A stretch of 36,119 nt of DNA from contig JAEINX010000035.1 of NCBI GenBank assembly GCA_016342645.1, positions 1 through 36,119 of the forward strand, in the 5' to 3' direction. Position 1 is the stretch's first letter. Every line of letters starts with the position of its first letter. The stretch comes from Bacteroidales bacterium (GTDB lineage: Bacteria; Bacteroidota; Bacteroidia; Bacteroidales; JAEINX01). This document shows, in pieces, positions 32,207 through 36,119 of the stretch. The position numbers and the translations under genes were made by a program. Under the pieces are notes generated by a model, which saw nothing but the letters and a program-made list of their open reading frames with translations, was not told where the DNA came from and did not search any database.

Positions 32207-33214
32207 ATGTTAACCAAAACTGAATACCGCAAATTATTCGATTCCTTTAGTTCCCAAAAGGTGATGATTATTGGGGATGTGATGATTGATTCATATTTAT
32301 TTGGAAAAGTAGAACGAATTTCACCTGAAGCTCCGGTTCCGGTTGTTTCTGTGAATTATCGTTCTAACCGGCTGGGAGGTGCTGCAAATGTTGCGTTGAA
32401 TATCAACTCGATGGGAGCTATTCCTATTTTATGTTCGGTAATTGGTAATGATGAAAAATCCGATATTTTTATTAAGCTTTTGGAAATGGATAATTTACCC
32501 GTTCAGGGAATTATTAAAAGCAAAAAGCGAATAACCACTACAAAATTCAGAATAATAGGGAATAACACTCAAATGCTTAGGGTTGATGAGGAAACTGAAT
32601 CGGATTTGGAGATTGATGACCGCAAAGAATTATTAGAAAGGATTAAAAGCATTCTGGAGAATGAAGAAATTAATGTAATAGTTTTTCAAGATTACGACAA
32701 AGGAATTCTCGGTCAAGAGGTAATAAATACAATAATTGATTTGGCTCATAAATTTAAAATTCCTGTGGTTGTTGATCCAAAAAAGAAGAATTTTAAAGCA
32801 TATAAAAATATTACATTATTTAAACCGAACCTGAAGGAATTAAAAGAAGGCCTTAATCTTGAACTTTCGGAAATTGAAAATTTAAGCTGTGCTATTGAAC
32901 AATTACATAAAAATCAAAATATCGAGATTATTCTAACAACACTTTCCGAAGCAGGTGTTTTCATTAGCTATAAAAGTAATGATAATACTTTTATAAATAA
33001 TCTTATACCGGCTCATATTAGGTCAATTGCTGATGTTTCGGGAGCAGGCGACACGGTTATCGGACTTGCATCCTTATGCCTTGCTTCAAAAATTCCTTAC
33101 CCCGAACTCGCAAAAATCTCCAATCTTGCAGGTGGAATAGTTTGTGAGGAAGTTGGGGTTGTGCCTATCAATAGAGAAAAACTTCTTAATGAATTGGTAG
33201 GTGGAGTGGAATAA
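32207..33214 (+). CDS. rfaE1: RfaE1-like D-glycero-heptose-phosphate kinase (PfkB family)
   Basis: A 335-residue PfkB/ribokinase-fold sugar kinase. The start of the domain, VMIIGDVMIDSYLFGKVERISPEAPVPVV, is characteristic of RfaE/HldE kinase domains. RLGGAANVALNINSMGA is PfkB signature 1, and ADVSGAGDTVIGLA carries the catalytic Asp and anion hole of signature 2. VVVDPKKKNFKAYKNITLFKPNLKEL is the usual 'DPK...KPN' strand. In HldE this domain makes heptose-1,7-bisphosphate for the LPS core; the nucleotidyltransferase half is absent here, so this is the split RfaE1 form, with RfaE2 elsewhere. It precedes ubiE and porT in the same direction, an arrangement also found in other Bacteroidota as far as I recall. 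Confidence 0.85.
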   Translation: MLTKTEYRKLFDSFSSQKVMIIGDVMIDSYLFGKVERISPEAPVPVVSVNYRSNRLGGAANVALNINSMGAIPILCSVIGNDEKSDIFIKLLEMDNLPVQGIIKSKKRITTTKFRIIGNNTQMLRVDEETESDLEIDDRKELLERIKSILENEEINVIVFQDYDKGILGQEVINTIIDLAHKFKIPVVVDPKKKNFKAYKNITLFKPNLKELKEGLNLELSEIENLSCAIEQLHKNQNIEIILTTLSEAGVFISYKSNDNTFINNLIPAHIRSIADVSGAGDTVIGLASLCLASKIPYPELAKISNLAGGIVCEEVGVVPINREKLLNELVGGVE

Positions 33215-33349
33215 TTTTCTATTTATAATTGGCTATTGATTACTTGAAATTTTATTTATCATGTCTTTGTGAAACAGCCATTACACAAAGAATCAAAGAG
33301 TTTCGAGATAATCGGGAATACTAAATTTCACTATGAAAAACGAGTTAAT

Positions 33350-34066
33350 ATGATGGAAAATAATCCCACAAAAGGCAAGAAAGAGCAAGTAAGGAATATG
33401 TTCAATAATATTGCTTCAGATTATGATTTTTTAAATCATTTTTTATCAATAGGAATTGATCGTTGTTGGAGAAAAATCACTATTGACTTAATAAAAAAAA
33501 TGAAACATGATAGAATTCTTGATGTTGCTACCGGAACTGCTGACCTTGCAATTCGAGCTGCTAAAATTGATCCGAAGAAAATCATTGGGGTAGATATTTC
33601 AGACAAAATGCTGGAAATAGGCCGGAAAAAAATTAGGTCTAAAAATCTTGAAAAGCTGATCAGTTTACAAAATGCCGATTCCGAAAATTTGCCCTTCCCA
33701 AATGAAAGTTTTGATATTGCAATGGCTGCCTTTGGAGTCAGAAATTTCGAGGATTTGAATAAAGGTATTTCAGAAATGTTCAGAGTTATAAATTCGGGTG
33801 GAGCAATAGTTGTTTTGGAATTTTCAAAACCGCAGAAATTTCCTTTTAAGCAAATTTATTTTCTATATTTTCAAAATATTTTGCCTTTTATCGGTAAGAT
33901 TATTTCAAAAAATAAAACTGCATATTCCTACCTCCCCGAATCGGTTAGCACTTTCCCTTCAGGCACTGAATTTCTTAGGGTTTTAAAGAAAAATGGCTTT
34001 ATTAATAATCATTTTCATTCATTAACTATGGGAGTAGCATCAGTTTATGTAGGGAAAAAACAATAA
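33350..34066 (+). CDS. ubiE: Demethylmenaquinone C-methyltransferase (UbiE/MenG)
   Basis: A SAM-dependent methyltransferase of the UbiE/MenG family, which converts demethylmenaquinone to menaquinone. The ATG at 33350 gives MMENNPTKGKKEQVRNMFNNIASDYDFLNHFLSIGID, the usual family start; an upstream in-frame GTG at 33269 would add 27 non-family residues. SAM-binding motif I is RILDVATGTADLAI, then KIIGVDISDKMLEIGRKKI (acidic ribose-binding Asp), LISLQNADSENLPFPNESFDIA and AFGVRNFEDLNKGISEMFRV. The C-terminal FPSGTEFL and GVASVYVG are also typical. The organism also encodes MqnA in this window, so the substrate is menaquinone rather than ubiquinone precursors. Confidence 0.92.
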   Translation: MMENNPTKGKKEQVRNMFNNIASDYDFLNHFLSIGIDRCWRKITIDLIKKMKHDRILDVATGTADLAIRAAKIDPKKIIGVDISDKMLEIGRKKIRSKNLEKLISLQNADSENLPFPNESFDIAMAAFGVRNFEDLNKGISEMFRVINSGGAIVVLEFSKPQKFPFKQIYFLYFQNILPFIGKIISKNKTAYSYLPESVSTFPSGTEFLRVLKKNGFINNHFHSLTMGVASVYVGKKQ

Positions 34067-34249
34067 GGGAATTTTGATGTTAAAAAAGGGGTCATTAGAT
34101 TGTCATTTGATGGTAATTTATTGTAATTGGACCGCCACAGAAACTTTAGTGCAGATAGGTCATTTTAATATTTAAACTTTTCAATTTCCCGTATTTTCTT
34201 TAGTCCCCGATTTATTGTTAATTTCATACAGACTAATTACGAAAATCAT

Positions 34250-34257
34250 TAAGTTTG
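34250..34257 (+). promoter_or_regulatory. -7 box (TAAGTTTG) before porT
   Basis: TAAGTTTG fits TAnnTTTG and lies 73 bases before the TTG start. The 263-base gap after ubiE also carries TTAGATTGTCATTTGATGG-type A/T-rich sequence without a gene. Confidence 0.35.
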
Positions 34258-34329
34258 CCGCTTAAAAACCTGAAAAAAGAAATAAATAAATCATTAATCC
34301 GTTAGAATAAAAATTTAAAAAATTAGCAG

Positions 34330-35103
34330 TTGAGATTAATTCATAGAACAATAATAAGTTTATTTCTGCTCTTAACATTTTTATCGGTTGAAACTTATGC
34401 CCAGCGAAATTCTGTTCAAAACCTTCCGAGAAGAGATTATGAGAAAATTCATTTTGGCTTTGTTTTAGGAGCGAATCAAATGTTTTTTTCAATTAAACCA
34501 TATAATAATTTCTCTCAAATAGTTTATGATTCGACATATAAGTTTGACCCAATTATTTGCGATTCATTAAAAATTTACAGTATAGAAAGCACACCTACTT
34601 ACGGATTTACTGTTGGAATTGTATCAAATTTGAGATTGGGAAAGTATTTTGATCTGCGTTTTGTTCCATCCCTATTATTTGGTGAAAGGTATATTGAATA
34701 CACATTCCATTGTTATAAAGACAATAAACAAATCGACGAGGACTTTAAAACGAACATATCATCAACCTTTATCTCTTTACCTTTTACGCTGAAATATAAA
34801 TCAAAAAGGCTGAATAATTTAAGAGGATATGTTTTTTCCGGAGTAAACTTTGTAATCGACCTTGCATCAAACGCTAAGAAAAAACAAAATAATGAAGATA
34901 TTCAAATTAGGTTAAAGAAAAATGATATGATGTTGGAATTTGGAGCCGGATTTGATTTCTACACTCCCTTTTTTAAATTTGGCACAGAGATTAAAATAGG
35001 GTATGGAATGAATGATATTTTAATACGTGAAAGGAATGTTTTTTCGGCTGGAATTGATCGAATGAATTCAAAGATATTCCAACTTTCGTTTACTTTTGAG
35101 TAA
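34330..35103 (+). CDS. porT: PorT-like outer-membrane barrel protein of the T9SS
   Basis: A 257-residue protein with signal peptide MRLIHRTIISLFLLLTFLSVETYAQ and an outer-membrane beta-barrel (PorT/OMP_b-brl_2 type). NLPRRDYEKIHFGFVLGANQMFFSIKP is the family's N-terminal signature. Later strands include FDLRFVPSLLFGERYIEYTF, FISLPFTLKYKSKRLNN and MLEFGAGFDFYTPFFKFG, and the last strand ends in Phe (FQLSFTFE). PorT/SprT is needed for type IX secretion in Porphyromonas and Flavobacterium. The gene following ubiE is where porT lies in other Bacteroidota. The start must be TTG 34330: an in-frame TAG is at 34324-34326, and no ATG would keep the signal peptide. The window also encodes a T9SS cargo protein with a CHU_C domain. 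Confidence 0.83.
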   Translation: MRLIHRTIISLFLLLTFLSVETYAQRNSVQNLPRRDYEKIHFGFVLGANQMFFSIKPYNNFSQIVYDSTYKFDPIICDSLKIYSIESTPTYGFTVGIVSNLRLGKYFDLRFVPSLLFGERYIEYTFHCYKDNKQIDEDFKTNISSTFISLPFTLKYKSKRLNNLRGYVFSGVNFVIDLASNAKKKQNNEDIQIRLKKNDMMLEFGAGFDFYTPFFKFGTEIKIGYGMNDILIRERNVFSAGIDRMNSKIFQLSFTFE

Positions 35104-35126
35104 TAAATACAAAAAAAACCTTATTT

Positions 35127-35828
35127 ATGAAGAATAATGACAATTCGAGTATCTTTGAAATCTTAAAGAAAAAAGCAGAATTGAAACAGGAAGTTTATAC
35201 AAACACAATTCACACTTTCAAAATATTTAAAAATGTAATTAAGTCAATTAAAGATGAATATGATAAGAATATTAATCCAAAACAAAAAAATATTCTATTT
35301 GAATATAAAATTAAAAGTGAATTTGAAATTGAGTTGAAATTTGGAGGTGATATTCTGATATTTATGATGCACACTAATGTTTTCGAATTTCCCAAATCGC
35401 ACGAAGTTATGAAAACATCCTATTTGAAGGAAGATTCCGATCGTTCATATTGTGGTATTATAAATATATATAATTTTCTTGGAGATTCATTTAAATACAA
35501 TAGAATAAATGATATAGGTTATCTTATCGGTAGAGTTTTTGTTAATAAAGACCTGCATTATTTCATTGAAGGCGAAAGCGAAATAAGCCTCTTGTTTAAT
35601 AATTTTGTCAATCTGAAGATAAATGAAAATGAAGCCAAAAAAATAATTGAATCTGCAATTCTTTACACAATTAATTTTGATCTTCTAACACCTCCTTTTG
35701 ATGCAATAAAGGAAGTAAGTGTTTATGAAATAAAGACTACCATCGACAATATGAAAATGAAAACCGGCAAAAGATTGGGTTTTAAATTTCAAAAAGAGGA
35801 AGAAAAAACTGAAAACACAAAAGATTGA
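35127..35828 (+). CDS. Conserved-looking protein of unknown function downstream of porT
   Basis: A 233-residue soluble protein that I do not recognise. The N-terminal half is helical and charged (FEILKKKAELKQEVYTNTIHTFKIFKNVIKSI). The middle has alternating strands (FELELKFGGDILIFMMHTNVFEFP-like) and a C-terminal lysine/glutamate-rich tail. No signal peptide or membrane segment is present. It starts 23 bases after porT and is likely cotranscribed. An association with T9SS is possible from position only. Confidence 0.7.
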   Translation: MKNNDNSSIFEILKKKAELKQEVYTNTIHTFKIFKNVIKSIKDEYDKNINPKQKNILFEYKIKSEFEIELKFGGDILIFMMHTNVFEFPKSHEVMKTSYLKEDSDRSYCGIINIYNFLGDSFKYNRINDIGYLIGRVFVNKDLHYFIEGESEISLLFNNFVNLKINENEAKKIIESAILYTINFDLLTPPFDAIKEVSVYEIKTTIDNMKMKTGKRLGFKFQKEEEKTENTKD

Positions 35829-35846
35829 AAAAAAAATAAAAATTAT

Positions 35847-35876
35847 TTTGGTGGAATAAAAAAAATATTACTTTTG
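35847..35876 (+). promoter_or_regulatory. Promoter of tRNA-Glu (TTTG / TACTTTTG)
   Basis: TTTG (35847-35850) and TACTTTTG (35869-35876) are 18 bases apart, matching the Bacteroidota TTTG/TAnnTTTG promoter. The -7 box ends 15 bases before the tRNA. Confidence 0.55.
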
Positions 35877-35891
35877 CACACCGAAAATGAT

Positions 35892-35965
35892 GGTCCGTTC
35901 GTCTAGTCCGGTCAGGACGCCAGGTTTTCATCCTGGTAACAGGGGTTCGAATCCCCTACGGACTA
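35892..35965 (+). tRNA. tRNA-Glu (anticodon TTC)
   Basis: A 74-base cloverleaf. The acceptor GGTCCGT pairs with ACGGACT (first pair G-U), with discriminator A. The D-arm GTCT/GGAC carries the GG of the D-loop. The anticodon stem CCAGG/CCTGG holds loop TTTTCAT, giving anticodon TTC for Glu codons GAA/GAG. The T-arm AGGGG/CCCCT carries TTCGAAT. CCA is not encoded. No variable-arm abnormality is seen. Confidence 0.95.
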
Positions 35966-35970
35966 CTTTT

Positions 35971-36012
35971 AAAAGGATTAATTTGTTGAATTACAAGTTA
36001 ATCCTTTTTTTT
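35971..36012 (+). terminator. Terminator of tRNA-Glu
   Basis: AAAAGGATTAA (35971-35981) pairs perfectly with TTAATCCTTTT (35998-36008), and the T-run continues to 36012. The loop can form an inner TTGT/ACAA pair. It lies 6 bases after the tRNA and ends its transcript. The remaining bases to 36119 hold no recognisable gene. Confidence 0.88.
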
Positions 36013-36119
36013 ATGTCGGGCATGATAAAATACTTGCAAGGTTTAACCCAACTTGATATTTTTTCATACCCAAAATTTTTTCCGCAAGTTCACTACCCAT
36101 CAACGTAACAAGTATATAT

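Noticed and set aside
35887..36108. A 73-residue frame on the plus strand at the right end
   Set aside because: It runs through the tRNA-Glu and its terminator; the translated protein is an artefact of those RNA elements.

Overview
The window is about 36 kb of low-GC DNA that reads as a Bacteroidota chromosome, probably Bacteroidales or a relative (lineage inferred, not proven). The evidence is: -7 boxes of the form TAnnTTTG upstream of several genes; a type IX secretion (T9SS) C-terminal domain of the CHU_C type and a PorT-like protein; SPII lipoproteins with CKK or CNK after the lipobox; a TonB-dependent receptor; a 390-residue PurM of the Bacteroidota type; and futalosine-type menaquinone genes (MqnA plus a UbiE/MenG methyltransferase).

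Layout. (1) 1-3547 is an accessory region. It holds the end of an unidentified ORF, a broken antitoxin-like gene, then a tight three-gene operon: a two-TM membrane protein, a PD-(D/E)XK-like nuclease candidate and a beta-CASP/MBL-fold hydrolase. The set resembles a defence or toxin module that I cannot name. (2) 3729-9275 is metabolic: a fused LeuC+LeuD-type aconitase-family enzyme, a small unknown protein, and a large FAD/Fe-S 2-hydroxyacid dehydrogenase. (3) 9574-13392 holds a T9SS cargo protein, then DUF1573 lipoprotein, yajC, a YbbR-domain protein and coaE in one direction. (4) 13570-25947, minus strand, is the most striking part: four large lipoproteins, each ending in a DxDxDG acidic repeat plus a LruC/DUF4842-type domain, next to a TonB-dependent receptor. 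(5) 26092-35965 is housekeeping: mqnA, a membrane-anchored spermidine-synthase-like protein, purM (minus), an MTA-phosphorylase-family gene, an aspartate-type aminotransferase, an RfaE1-like sugar kinase, ubiE/menG, porT, an unknown gene and tRNA-Glu(TTC).

The LruC array appears to be a modular cell-surface system. All four proteins keep a lipoprotein signal, a ~90-residue N-terminal beta-rich segment and the same C-terminal domain, but the middle is exchanged: a carbohydrate-binding-like beta sandwich, a right-handed beta-helix, or seven ~51-residue repeats that would fit a seven-bladed beta-propeller (two copies). Between the two propeller genes lies a 45-codon remnant of the 3' end of a second TonB receptor, aligning without gaps to the C-terminus of the intact receptor. 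Together with matching leaders and terminators, this shows that the ancestral unit was [TonB receptor + LruC lipoprotein], that it was duplicated in tandem, and that one receptor copy was then almost wholly deleted. This suggests a receptor/surface-lipoprotein partnership analogous to SusC/SusD but with unrelated lipoproteins (inference).

All calls come from reading the sequence and provided translations; no database search was run.
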